Shown here piece by piece: positions 1 to 6,398 of a DNA stretch of 10,622 nucleotides (its first letter is position 1; each line of letters starts with the position of its first letter). Source of the stretch: CAYJPV01 sp964547975 (GTDB lineage Bacteria; Acidobacteriota; Vicinamibacteria; Vicinamibacterales; JAKQTR01); assembly GCA_964547975.1 (NCBI GenBank), contig CAZJRM010000186.1, positions 1 to 10,622 on the forward strand, read 5' to 3'. The notes beneath the pieces are model-generated. The model had not been told where the DNA came from and searched no databases. It saw only the letters and a program-made list of their open reading frames with translations. The translations under genes were made by a program, and so were the position numbers.

Positions 1-200
1 AGTCGGGCGTCATCCAGTGGTACTACGGCCTGAAGGAATGGGACTTCTACACCGTGCTGTTCGGCGTGGGTCGCGCGCTGGGCTGCATGGCGAACATCAC
101 GTGGGACCGCGGACTCGGCTACGCGCTGGAGCGCCCGAAGTCTGTCACGACGGCGATGCTCGAGAAGTGGGCCGAAGAAGGCGGACGAACGATCGCGTAG
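1..200 (+). CDS. gltA: Citrate synthase, mitochondrial-like type I, C-terminal end (5' end outside window)
   Basis: Only the last 65 codons are present, read from base 3 to the TAG at 198-200. The enzyme condenses acetyl-CoA with oxaloacetate to give citrate, the entry step of the TCA cycle in the cytoplasm. The tail contains the blocks FYTVLFGVGRALG and LERPKS. These match the C-terminus of the eukaryotic (pig heart) enzyme, which has YYTVLFGVSRALG and LERPKS, rather than the usual bacterial type II tail. The two arginines in GRALG and LERPK are 20 residues apart, as are the substrate-binding Arg401 and Arg421 of the pig enzyme. It is the only plus-strand gene and converges on the GH78 gene, with a hairpin between them. 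The family call from this fragment is firm. The symbol is by function only, since the missing part could not be inspected. Confidence 0.9.
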   Translation, partial: SGVIQWYYGLKEWDFYTVLFGVGRALGCMANITWDRGLGYALERPKSVTTAMLEKWAEEGGRTIA

Positions 201-217
201 CGCGCTAACTCCGTGAT

Positions 218-272
218 GTGGGGCAGGCCTTCGGGTCTGCCAGTGGGAGCCGGCTTCAGCCGGCTCTCACTG
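218..272. repeat. REP-like palindromes, locus A (GTGG-headed hairpin plus a second hairpin)
   Basis: This locus lies between the convergent citrate synthase and GH78 genes. The first unit (218-241) has GTGG, then arms GGCAGGCCT and GGGTCTGCC around a TC loop; it is an imperfect copy of the unit seen at loci B to D. It is preceded by TGAT, as at loci B and C. The second element (241-272) also begins GTGG and has the core GAGCCGGC-TTCA-GCCGGCTC. It therefore looks like a sequence variant of the same design. No transposase or RAYT gene lies in the window. Confidence 0.75.
241..272. terminator. Convergent hairpin, probable bidirectional terminator
   Basis: A 14-bp stem pairs 241-254 with 259-272 around a TTCA loop, with one G-T wobble. 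TTT follows on the plus strand at 273-275, immediately before the GH78 stop codon. It sits 40 bases after the citrate synthase stop and 3 bases after the GH78 stop, where a shared terminator would be expected. The T tract is short, so termination efficiency is uncertain. It may simply be a REP-type element recruited for this role. Confidence 0.5.
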
Positions 273-275
273 TTT

Positions 276-2033
276 CTACCGGACCTCGATCGTCACGTTC
301 CCCGCCACCGGCTCCGCCAGCCGCCAGTACCCATCCACCAACGTCGACTCGACCCGGCGGCCGTCGAGGAAGACGGTCGTCGCGCCCGAGGTCGTCGGAA
401 GCTCGACCTGCGCGCCCGTTCCGGCTGGCAGCCGCAGATCCATGCGCAGCGCCTTCTCGCGCGTCCATCGCACGTCGATGGGACCGCGTGGTGTCGGGAC
501 TCTGCCCGCCGCGCGCGTCAGCCCACCCGGGACCGGCCGCACCAGAGCGCGACTCCACCCGGGAGTCGCGGGCCGCACGCCCAGGACAAATCGCGGCAGC
601 AGGTTCGCAGGCGCCGCGCCCCAGGCGTGATTCCAGTCCTGGTTTGGTTTGTACTTCTGGTCCCAGGCTTCCCACGTGATCGTGGTGCCGCTCTCGACCA
701 TGTGGCGCCAGCTGCGATCGCCAGGCGCCATCATGAGCGCGAGCGCCTCGGCACCGGCGCCGTTGGCGAGCAGCGCCTCCATCAGGTACTGCGCCGCGTA
801 GACGGAGCACGCCATGCCCCGACCGGCGAGCCACGTCGCGACGGCGTGCGCCTGTTCCGCCGGGACGAGGCCAAATGCCAGCGGGAACAGGTTCGCGTGC
901 ACCGACGCGTGTTCGGTGCCCTCACCATCGCGGTAGAGGCCGCGCGACGCATCGAACAGCACGCGCTGAAACGACTCGCGGCCTTTGCGTTCCCGCGCGC
1001 GGTACTCCGCCGCCTCGCCGGTCCTGCCGAGTGCCGATGCCAGATCGGCCATCAACGCGAGCGAGCGAAGGTGAAACGCATTCACGACGGTGTTGACCGG
1101 CGTGAACACGTAACCGTCGCGCTCCCCCGCCGGCCAGTCCACGATATCTTCGCGCGTGCGCTGCGCCTCGCCGCTGACGAGCAGGCCGTCCTCGCGCGCC
1201 CGATCGAGCAGGAGCTTCGGCTTCAACGCCTCGTATCGCGCCGCGAGCCACACGCGGTCACCCGTGTGCATCCAGTCGGCGTGGGCGATGAACACCATGT
1301 GCGACGCCCACTCGGTCGGCCACGTCGGGTGCGTCATCAGACGGTCGAACGTGTCGCGCGCCATCTGCACGTCGCGATCGACGGCGTAATGGCTGAGCTG
1401 GTTCAAGTACGCGTCCGCCTCGTACGGAATCCGCTCGCGGTCGCCATCCACGTACACCCCGGCGAAGGTCGTCGCCTTGATCGAGTAGCGGGACAGTTCC
1501 CAGACACGATCGAGCATCGGATCGGAGGACGAGAACGACGCGGCGTTGTCGTCCCAGGTGGACGCGAACGCGGCTTGGCGACGAATCTGATCGGACCGCA
1601 GTTCCCCGGGCCACCCTTCGATCTCGACCCATCGGAAGGGCGTGACGACGCCCCACTCGGGCGGCGTGAGAATCGCGGCGGGCTGGCGCGTATTGCGGGC
1701 GTCCACGGACGGCGCGACGACAATGGGCGCGTCGCCCGACAGCGTGACTCGGACGACGGAGTAACGCACCGTGCCCGGCGGCCGCCGGTTGATGCGGCCC
1801 TCGGTCAAGGCTTCGCCGAAATGGACGGTGATGGTGCCGGATGCGCCGGCGGGCAGGATGACGCGGAGGTTGCCGAACGCCACGCGTTCGAAATCGACGA
1901 GCACGACGGCCGGGGCGACACGCGCCACGCTCGCCGGCGGCTGGCTGACGAGCCCGACGGGAGCCGAACGGACGAGTACGGTCGCGCCGAGAACCAGCGC
2001 GAGCGCGGCGAGTGTCTTCGAGGTCTTCCGCAT
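276..2033 (-). CDS. GH78-like alpha-L-rhamnosidase, secreted
   Basis: This 585-residue protein is predicted to hydrolyse terminal alpha-L-rhamnose from plant glycans or glycosides outside the cytoplasm. A Lys/Arg n-region (MRKTSK) and a hydrophobic stretch to about residue 24 form a signal peptide, so I prefer the ATG at 2033 over the in-frame GTG at 2045. No strong Shine-Dalgarno sequence precedes either. A beta-rich domain (about 40-155) leads into the six-hairpin catalytic domain (about 160-480) and a C-terminal beta-sandwich (about 485-545) typical of Bac_rhamnosid_C. The GH78 acid/base signature appears as VDGDRERIPYEAD (residues 195-207). Asp196, Glu200 and Asp207 align with the conserved Asp-Glu-Asp set, and Glu455 in TITWEAW is the likely base. 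It is shorter than many GH78 enzymes (700-1000 residues) because extra N-terminal domains are missing. It appears to be monocistronic, flanked by REP loci. Sugar specificity is inferred from the family only. Confidence 0.85.
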   Translation of the reverse strand: MRKTSKTLAALALVLGATVLVRSAPVGLVSQPPASVARVAPAVVLVDFERVAFGNLRVILPAGASGTITVHFGEALTEGRINRRPPGTVRYSVVRVTLSGDAPIVVAPSVDARNTRQPAAILTPPEWGVVTPFRWVEIEGWPGELRSDQIRRQAAFASTWDDNAASFSSSDPMLDRVWELSRYSIKATTFAGVYVDGDRERIPYEADAYLNQLSHYAVDRDVQMARDTFDRLMTHPTWPTEWASHMVFIAHADWMHTGDRVWLAARYEALKPKLLLDRAREDGLLVSGEAQRTREDIVDWPAGERDGYVFTPVNTVVNAFHLRSLALMADLASALGRTGEAAEYRARERKGRESFQRVLFDASRGLYRDGEGTEHASVHANLFPLAFGLVPAEQAHAVATWLAGRGMACSVYAAQYLMEALLANGAGAEALALMMAPGDRSWRHMVESGTTITWEAWDQKYKPNQDWNHAWGAAPANLLPRFVLGVRPATPGWSRALVRPVPGGLTRAAGRVPTPRGPIDVRWTREKALRMDLRLPAGTGAQVELPTTSGATTVFLDGRRVESTLVDGYWRLAEPVAGNVTIEVR

Positions 2034-2063
2034 GTGTGCACCCACGTGATGCTCGTGTGTGAT

Positions 2064-2141
2064 GTGGGGCAGGCCTTCCTTCGGCTTCGCTCAGGACGAG
2101 TCAGGCCTGCCATTACCCGCAGGGCTGAAGCCCTGCGCCAC
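2064..2141. repeat. REPIN-like inverted pair, locus B, with a 24-base insert in one hairpin loop
   Basis: The left unit (2064-2111) has GTGG and perfect 9-bp arms (2068-2076 and 2103-2111). The loop is 26 bases instead of the 2-base TC seen at loci C and D. The right unit (2119-2141) is in the opposite orientation, with arms GCAGGGCT and AGCCCTGC around GA, ending GCCAC. The units are 7 bases apart, the same spacing as locus D. The locus lies in the 135-base gap between the LOG stop and the GH78 start, so it separates two transcription units and would sit in the GH78 leader region. Confidence 0.85.
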
Positions 2142-2168
2142 GCCAGTCAGCAGCGTACGTCACGGCAG

Positions 2169-2789
2169 TCAGCGTGGTTCGCCGCCAGTCGCGTCGATCC
2201 ACTTCTCGACCGTCGGCGGCACGTACGCGGCCATCTTCGCCAGCAGGTCGGGCGCCGACTCGTCGACCGCGATCATCGCGTGGTTCTCGCGGCGCACGAA
2301 GCCTTCGTCCACGGTGTGCGCGAGAAACGTCAGCAGCGGATCGAAATAGCCGCCGGCGTTGAGCAGGCCGACAGGTTTCCCGTGCAGGCCGAGCTGGCCC
2401 CAGGTCAGGATCTCGAACAGTTCGTCGAGGGTGCCCCACCCGCCGGGCAGCGCGATGAATCCGTCGGCAAGATCGGCCATGAGCGCCTTGCGTTCGTGCA
2501 TCGAGCCGACGACGCGGAGGTCGGGCAGGCCGGCGTGGCCGACTTCCCGCGCCACGAGCGCCCCCGGGATGACGCCAGTCACATGCCCGCCCGACGCGAT
2601 CATCGTGTCGGCGAGCACGCCCATCAGGCCGACGTTGCCGCCGCCGTAGACCAGGTCGATACCACGGGACACGAGGACTCGTCCGAGGTCTTCGGCCGCC
2701 TCGCGGTATTCGCGCTTCGTGCCCGAACTGGATCCGGCAAACACGCACACACGCTTCATGGGTGTGTCGGCCACCGCGTCGCTCCTCAT
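2169..2789 (-). CDS. LOG family protein (TIGR00730-type nucleotide 5'-monophosphate phosphoribohydrolase)
   Basis: This is a 206-residue Rossmann-fold protein of the lysine-decarboxylase-like LOG family. Members release the base from (often N6-modified) AMP, and some make active cytokinins. The signature PGGWGTLDE at residues 115-123 matches the PGGxGTxxE motif. MHERKALM (97-104) is the second conserved block, contributing the Arg/Lys pair. The N-terminal strand VCVFAGSSSG is typical. The ATG at 2789 overlaps the stop codon of the upstream YpdA-like gene as ATGA, which argues for translational coupling and decided this start. An internal ATG at 2759 (MKRVCVF) is where most family members begin, but no clear ribosome site precedes it. 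Length is normal for the family. Cytoplasmic; the natural substrate is not evident. Confidence 0.9.
   Translation of the reverse strand: MRSDAVADTPMKRVCVFAGSSSGTKREYREAAEDLGRVLVSRGIDLVYGGGNVGLMGVLADTMIASGGHVTGVIPGALVAREVGHAGLPDLRVVGSMHERKALMADLADGFIALPGGWGTLDELFEILTWGQLGLHGKPVGLLNAGGYFDPLLTFLAHTVDEGFVRRENHAMIAVDESAPDLLAKMAAYVPPTVEKWIDATGGEPR
2786..2789 (-). promoter_or_regulatory. ATGA stop/start overlap, translational coupling of YpdA-like and LOG genes
   Basis: Read on the minus strand, the LOG ATG (2789-2787) and the YpdA-like TGA (2788-2786) share two bases. AGGA lies directly before the ATG, too close for a normal Shine-Dalgarno spacing. Reinitiation by the ribosome that has just terminated is therefore the likelier mode. 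Confidence 0.6.
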
Positions 2790-3790
2790 TCCTGCGTCTT
2801 CCACGCGATCGTGTCGAACGCGACGCGTTCGGACACGCGGCCGGAGATGTGCGCCACGATCTGCCGCGCGTGGAACCGCCCGTTCTCGATGAACCAGCGG
2901 CTCGTGTTGAATCCGCCGCAGACCGTCCCGGCGAGGTAGACCCCCTCCCGGCTCGACTCGAACGTCGCCTCATCGAACACCGGCGTCCGGAACTCATCGT
3001 CTCGGACGCGAAGGCCCATGGCGTCGAGCCACGCGTAGTCGGGGTGATAACCCGTGAGCGCCAGCACCCAGTCGTTCGCAATCTCGCGCGAGCCGTCGGG
3101 CGTGTTCAGCACGACAACGCCCGGGCGAACTTCCGCGATGGTCGTGTGGAAGTACGCTCGGATGCTGCCTTCCTTGATCCGGTTCTCGAGATCGGGCCGA
3201 ATCCAGTACTTCACCTTCTCCGACACGCCGGCGCCGCGGATGACCAGCGTGACCTCGGCCCCGTGGCGGTGGCAGTCGAGCGCCGCCTTGGCCGCCGAGT
3301 TCTTCGCGCCGACGATGAGGACCTTCTGGCCGACGAACGGGAACGGCTCGCGATAGTAGTGCGAGACGTGCGGCAGGTCTTCACCGGGCGCGCCGAGGAG
3401 ATTCGGGTGATCGTAGAAACCGACCGCCACCACCACGTTGCGCACCGGGTACTCGCCCTTCGAGGTCACCAGCGTGAAGTCGCCGCCCTGACCGCGCAGC
3501 GCCGTCACCCGCTCGTACAGGCGGACGTCGAGGGCCTCTCGCGCGGCGACGGTGCGGTAGTACTCGAGCCCTTCTTCACGCGTCGGCTTGTAGCCCTGCA
3601 CCGGGAACGGATGACCGCCGATCTCGATGAGGTCCGGCGTCGAGAAGAACTCCATGCGCGCCGGGTAGCCGACAATCGAGTTCGTGAGCGCGCCCTTGTC
3701 GAAGACGATGGCTGAGAGCCCGGCGCGTTTCGCTTCGATGGCGCACGCCAGGCCGACGGGGCCGGCGCCGATGATGGCGACGTCGTGCAT
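2786..3790 (-). CDS. YpdA-like FAD/NADPH-dependent reductase (putative bacillithiol disulfide reductase)
   Basis: This 334-residue cytoplasmic flavoprotein resembles Bacillus YpdA along its length. YpdA proteins use NADPH to reduce bacillithiol disulfide in low-molecular-weight thiol metabolism. Visible blocks are the FAD dinucleotide site GAGPVG (8-13), ARMEFFST (44-51), ATG-like AVGFYDHPN (122-130), the NADPH site GAKNSA (161-166), LTGYHPDYAW (245-254) and the C-terminal FAD block VYLAGTVCGG (284-293). Bacillus and Staphylococcus YpdA have a cysteine in the first glycine motif (GPCG). Here it is Val12, and the nearest cysteine is Cys16, one helical turn later. I prefer the ATG at 3790 because the FAD strand starts directly after it; the GTG at 3826 would add 12 unlikely residues. 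The gene overlaps the LOG gene by 4 bases. The family is secure, but the bacillithiol role is an inference. Confidence 0.88.
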   Translation of the reverse strand: MHDVAIIGAGPVGLACAIEAKRAGLSAIVFDKGALTNSIVGYPARMEFFSTPDLIEIGGHPFPVQGYKPTREEGLEYYRTVAAREALDVRLYERVTALRGQGGDFTLVTSKGEYPVRNVVVAVGFYDHPNLLGAPGEDLPHVSHYYREPFPFVGQKVLIVGAKNSAAKAALDCHRHGAEVTLVIRGAGVSEKVKYWIRPDLENRIKEGSIRAYFHTTIAEVRPGVVVLNTPDGSREIANDWVLALTGYHPDYAWLDAMGLRVRDDEFRTPVFDEATFESSREGVYLAGTVCGGFNTSRWFIENGRFHARQIVAHISGRVSERVAFDTIAWKTQE

Positions 3791-3840
3791 GTCAGCACTG
3801 TGCCACGGAGGGCGGGGCGGAGTCACGCGCCTGATGAACC

Positions 3841-3928
3841 GGCAGGGCTAAAGCCCTGCCCCACGACATGCCGGCTCATGCCTGGCGTGGCGCTCGTGTC
3901 TGATGTGGGGCAGGCCTTCAGGCCTGCC
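3841..3928. repeat. REPIN-like inverted pair, locus C
   Basis: Two GTGG-headed hairpins face outward. The minus-oriented unit (3841-3864) has arms GGCAGGGCT and AGCCCTGCC around AA and ends CCAC. The plus-oriented unit (3905-3928) has GTGG, arms GGCAGGCCT and AGGCCTGCC, and loop TC; it is the cleanest copy in the window. The order of the two orientations is reversed relative to loci B and D, and the units are 40 bases apart. The flank GCTCGTGT-TGATG before the plus unit is also shared with locus B, so the repeated segment is longer than the hairpin. The plus unit contains the stop codon of the GNAT-nucleotidyltransferase gene. Confidence 0.85.
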
Positions 3929-5273
3929 TGCCTGCCACATCGTCCAGGTAGGCCACCGCGGCAGGCTCTGCCGCCGCGCTGGCGGCCGTGTCGACCGTCG
4001 CCGGCCGCAGATCGCGGTAGAGCGCGATGCACGCGCGCAGCGCTCGGACGCAGTCGGCCGCGTCGTAGCGCGCGACCGCCGCCTGCAGCGCCAGCGCGGC
4101 GTCCGGCGCCGCCTGTTCGATCTTGCGCACGCCCGACGGCCGGGCGCCGGCGCGTTCGAGCGCCAGCGGTCCCAACACGCGGCCGCGCAGGAACGCGATC
4201 GCGTCGAGCACCTCGAACGTTTCACCGCGGGCGATCTTCCCCGCCGTGTAGTGCACCCACGTCCAGAAACGATCGTCGAGCCACTGGGAATCCGGCTTCG
4301 GGAACGCGGCGCGCCCGCCCGTGAGCACGGCCGAGAGGCGCCCGTCCCGTTCCCAGAGCACCGCGGGATCCTCGACGCGCTGCGCGGCGTCGGGCAGCGT
4401 GACGAACTTCAGATCCACGTGCAGCAGCGGATTGCCGTACAGGCAGATGAGCAGCCGCGGTTCGCCGACGTGCTCGCCGGTAAACGCCGCCAGCAGCGTC
4501 CCGAGCGATTCGGCGATCGCACGCCGCTCCGCCAGCACCTCGTCGTACGCCACCGGTTCGACCGCCAAGACGAGGTCGAGGTCGCTGAACTCGTCCATCG
4601 TGTTCGTCAGGAACGAGCCGCCCGCGGCGACGCCCACGAATCGCGCGTCCGCGCGCAGCACCGATTCGCACCGCGCGAGAAACGCCCGATGCGCCTCGGG
4701 CATCGTCGACGGCATCGCGCGCCTGAGTCCCTGCGCGCACCGCGCGCGCCACTCGTCCGCCGTGAGCTCCCACACCTCGGCCTTCATGCGCCCGCCGACG
4801 AAGTCCCGCTCGTCGGTGGCCACGACGCGCATACCCTGCCGTTCTGAGATGCGGCGCGACGCCACGTTGCCGGCCGCCTTCGGCACGCGAAGCACCTGGA
4901 AGCCAAGCACCTCGAACCAGTACTCCGTCACGGCGTCGGCCGCCTCGCTCATCAGGCCCCGGCCCTGCCACGGCAGCCCGATCCAGAAACCGCGGTTGTT
5001 CTCGTCGCCCGCGCGCAGGTTGATCACGCCGATGATTCGATCGGGCTCGCTCTTCTGGCGCAGCGTCCAGTGCCACGCTTCGCCGCGTTCCACCTGCGGC
5101 AGCACCACGTCACGCGTGAACGTCAGCGCGCCGTCGGGCGGGTACGGCCACGGCACAATTGCCGCCAGTTCGCGCACGATCTCCCATTGCGGAAACAGGG
5201 CCTGGATCTGCTCCACGTCGTCCAGGGACTGCGGCCGCAGCCACAGGCGGGGCGTTTCGAGCGTCGGTATCAT
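3918..5273 (-). CDS. GNAT acetyltransferase - nucleotidyltransferase fusion protein
   Basis: One 451-residue cytoplasmic protein appears to carry two enzymes. Residues 1-175 are a RimJ/RimL-type GNAT N-acetyltransferase. It starts LETPRLWLRP and has the acetyl-CoA pyrophosphate loop QGRGL (103-107) and AGNVASRRISERQGMR (134-149). Residues 195-450 form a polymerase-beta-like nucleotidyltransferase domain. It has GGSFLTNTMDEFSDLDLV (218-235), where Asp231 and Asp233 are the metal ligands of the GS...DxD motif, and Asp287 in HVDLKF is the probable third carboxylate. A helical C-terminal region follows. GNAT and nucleotidyltransferase folds both occur in aminoglycoside-modifying enzymes, but I see no specific match to a resistance family and the substrate is unknown. 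The last residues and the stop codon lie inside a REP unit. The start ATG lacks a clear ribosome site. The gene follows the PTE-like gene by 62 bases and may be its distal operon partner. Confidence 0.8.
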   Translation of the reverse strand: MIPTLETPRLWLRPQSLDDVEQIQALFPQWEIVRELAAIVPWPYPPDGALTFTRDVVLPQVERGEAWHWTLRQKSEPDRIIGVINLRAGDENNRGFWIGLPWQGRGLMSEAADAVTEYWFEVLGFQVLRVPKAAGNVASRRISERQGMRVVATDERDFVGGRMKAEVWELTADEWRARCAQGLRRAMPSTMPEAHRAFLARCESVLRADARFVGVAAGGSFLTNTMDEFSDLDLVLAVEPVAYDEVLAERRAIAESLGTLLAAFTGEHVGEPRLLICLYGNPLLHVDLKFVTLPDAAQRVEDPAVLWERDGRLSAVLTGGRAAFPKPDSQWLDDRFWTWVHYTAGKIARGETFEVLDAIAFLRGRVLGPLALERAGARPSGVRKIEQAAPDAALALQAAVARYDAADCVRALRACIALYRDLRPATVDTAASAAAEPAAVAYLDDVAGRQA

Positions 5274-5290
5274 CGTGGCTCATGCTACCA

Positions 5291-5310
5291 CCGGAGCGCC
5301 GCGTCTCCGG
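5291..5310. other. Small hairpin between the PTE-like and GNAT-nucleotidyltransferase genes
   Basis: CCGGAG (5291-5296) pairs with CTCCGG (5305-5310) across an 8-base loop, in the 62-base gap after the PTE-like stop. No T run follows on the minus strand, so it is at best a weak attenuating structure. In a genome this GC-rich, a 6-bp stem can occur by chance. Confidence 0.2.
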
Positions 5311-5335
5311 AGGCAACGAGTCCCGCCAGCGTCGC

Positions 5336-6367
5336 TCAGGGAAGAACCGTCGGCTGGCGGATCGTGAAGGCGGCTGCGGGATTCGCCTCCAGCAGCCGGC
5401 CGATCTCGTCCGCCAACCAACCGGCGCGACGCAGCGCGGGCACGAACGCCGTGAAGACGGTCTCGAATCCGCGGAATCGGCCGCCGCGGGGCTCACCGGG
5501 CCGATACCAGCCGGCATCGTGAGACACCAGCAACCGGCTCAGCATTCCGCGTGCCTTGATCGCGGTCGCGCGTTCGACGGTCACCGCAACGGTGTCATCG
5601 GCCACGTTGTCGAGTTCGATCCAGGCCCCTTTCGCAGCGGCGTCCACCCTGGAGTCGAGGGCCCAGTCGTTCTGCGCGTGCACCCAGATGAAGGCGCCGG
5701 CCGGCACGCGCTCGGCCTCGAGGATCTGCAGTTGGTCCAGGGCCGCGCGGGTGTCCCCGGTGTGCGAGGCGATGGGCAGCCCGGTCCTGGCGTGCGTCCG
5801 GGCGGCGGCCCGGACCAGTGTGCGGTCGATGTCGGACAGCGGACCCGCATCGACGCCGGTCTTGATGAACCCGGGCCGGATGCCGGTCCCCTCGATGCCG
5901 TCACGCCACTCGCGGACCCAGCGGTCCGCGAGCTGATCTGCGCTCTCCTCGTGGGCGTGCCTGGGCACGTACTGATCCTTGGCCGCGCCGTAGTACCCCG
6001 TGTTCGTGACGATGTGGAGGCCTGTGGCCGAAGAGAGACGCTCGAGGAGGCGCGGATCGCGGCCCAGGTAGGCGGGCGTGCACTCCACGAATCCGCGGCA
6101 GCCCAGGTTTCGAACCGCCTGCAGGAATGGAAGCGCAACGTCGTACGCCTCGTTGGCGTCGTATCGCGTGGGGCTGATCCGGTCCGCGCCGACGAAGTCG
6201 ACAAGCACGTGTTCGTGGCACAATGCCGTGCCGAATCGATCCGGCGGGATCGGGCCACGGACGGTCATGATCTGCCCCGCAGACGACGGCGCGGCGTGCC
6301 GGGCACCTGCGCCGAGCAATCCGAGGCAACCGGCTCCGGACAGCCGCAGGAAGTCGCGTCGATGCAT
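5336..6367 (-). CDS. Phosphotriesterase-family metal hydrolase with Tat signal (lactonase/esterase-like)
   Basis: This 343-residue amidohydrolase-superfamily protein is predicted to use a binuclear metal centre to hydrolyse lactone or ester bonds. The N-terminus MHRRDFLRLSGAGCLGLLGAG is a twin-arginine export signal, so it likely folds in the cytoplasm and acts outside. All metal ligands expected for the family are visible: HEH (His51, His53) in the first strand, the carboxylated lysine Lys169 in GFIKTGVD, His202 in SHTGD, His230 in WVHAQND, and Asp284 in SHDAGW. Spacing is close to the Pseudomonas PTE set. Two ATG codons are adjacent. GGAGG sits 4 bases before the second (6367) but only 1 base before the first, which favours the second. 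The upstream frame to 6457 looks non-coding and overlaps the Zn-ribbon gene. Natural PTE homologues are mostly lactonases; the substrate here is unknown. Confidence 0.88.
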   Translation of the reverse strand: MHRRDFLRLSGAGCLGLLGAGARHAAPSSAGQIMTVRGPIPPDRFGTALCHEHVLVDFVGADRISPTRYDANEAYDVALPFLQAVRNLGCRGFVECTPAYLGRDPRLLERLSSATGLHIVTNTGYYGAAKDQYVPRHAHEESADQLADRWVREWRDGIEGTGIRPGFIKTGVDAGPLSDIDRTLVRAAARTHARTGLPIASHTGDTRAALDQLQILEAERVPAGAFIWVHAQNDWALDSRVDAAAKGAWIELDNVADDTVAVTVERATAIKARGMLSRLLVSHDAGWYRPGEPRGGRFRGFETVFTAFVPALRRAGWLADEIGRLLEANPAAAFTIRQPTVLP

Positions 6368-6371
6368 CATC

Positions 6372-6376
6372 CCTCC
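6372..6376 (-). promoter_or_regulatory. Shine-Dalgarno GGAGG that selects the second ATG of the PTE-like gene
   Basis: On the minus strand GGAGG is followed by G, then ATGATG. Four bases separate it from the second ATG and one from the first, so 6367 is the better start. It lies in the 31-base gap after the Zn-ribbon stop codon. Confidence 0.5.
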
Positions 6377-6398
6377 AGCCGACGGCCCCGCGGCGCGT

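Noticed and set aside
213..2939. A 908-codon open frame on the plus strand
   Set aside because: It lies antisense to the GH78 and LOG genes and runs on into the YpdA-like gene. Its translation is Arg/His-rich with no family motifs, while the minus strand gives clear catalytic motifs. Long antisense frames are common at this GC content.
3918..5273. The GNAT-nucleotidyltransferase gene as an aminoglycoside-resistance gene
   Set aside because: Folds of this kind occur in such enzymes, but no residues specific to a known resistance family are visible and no mobile element is nearby.
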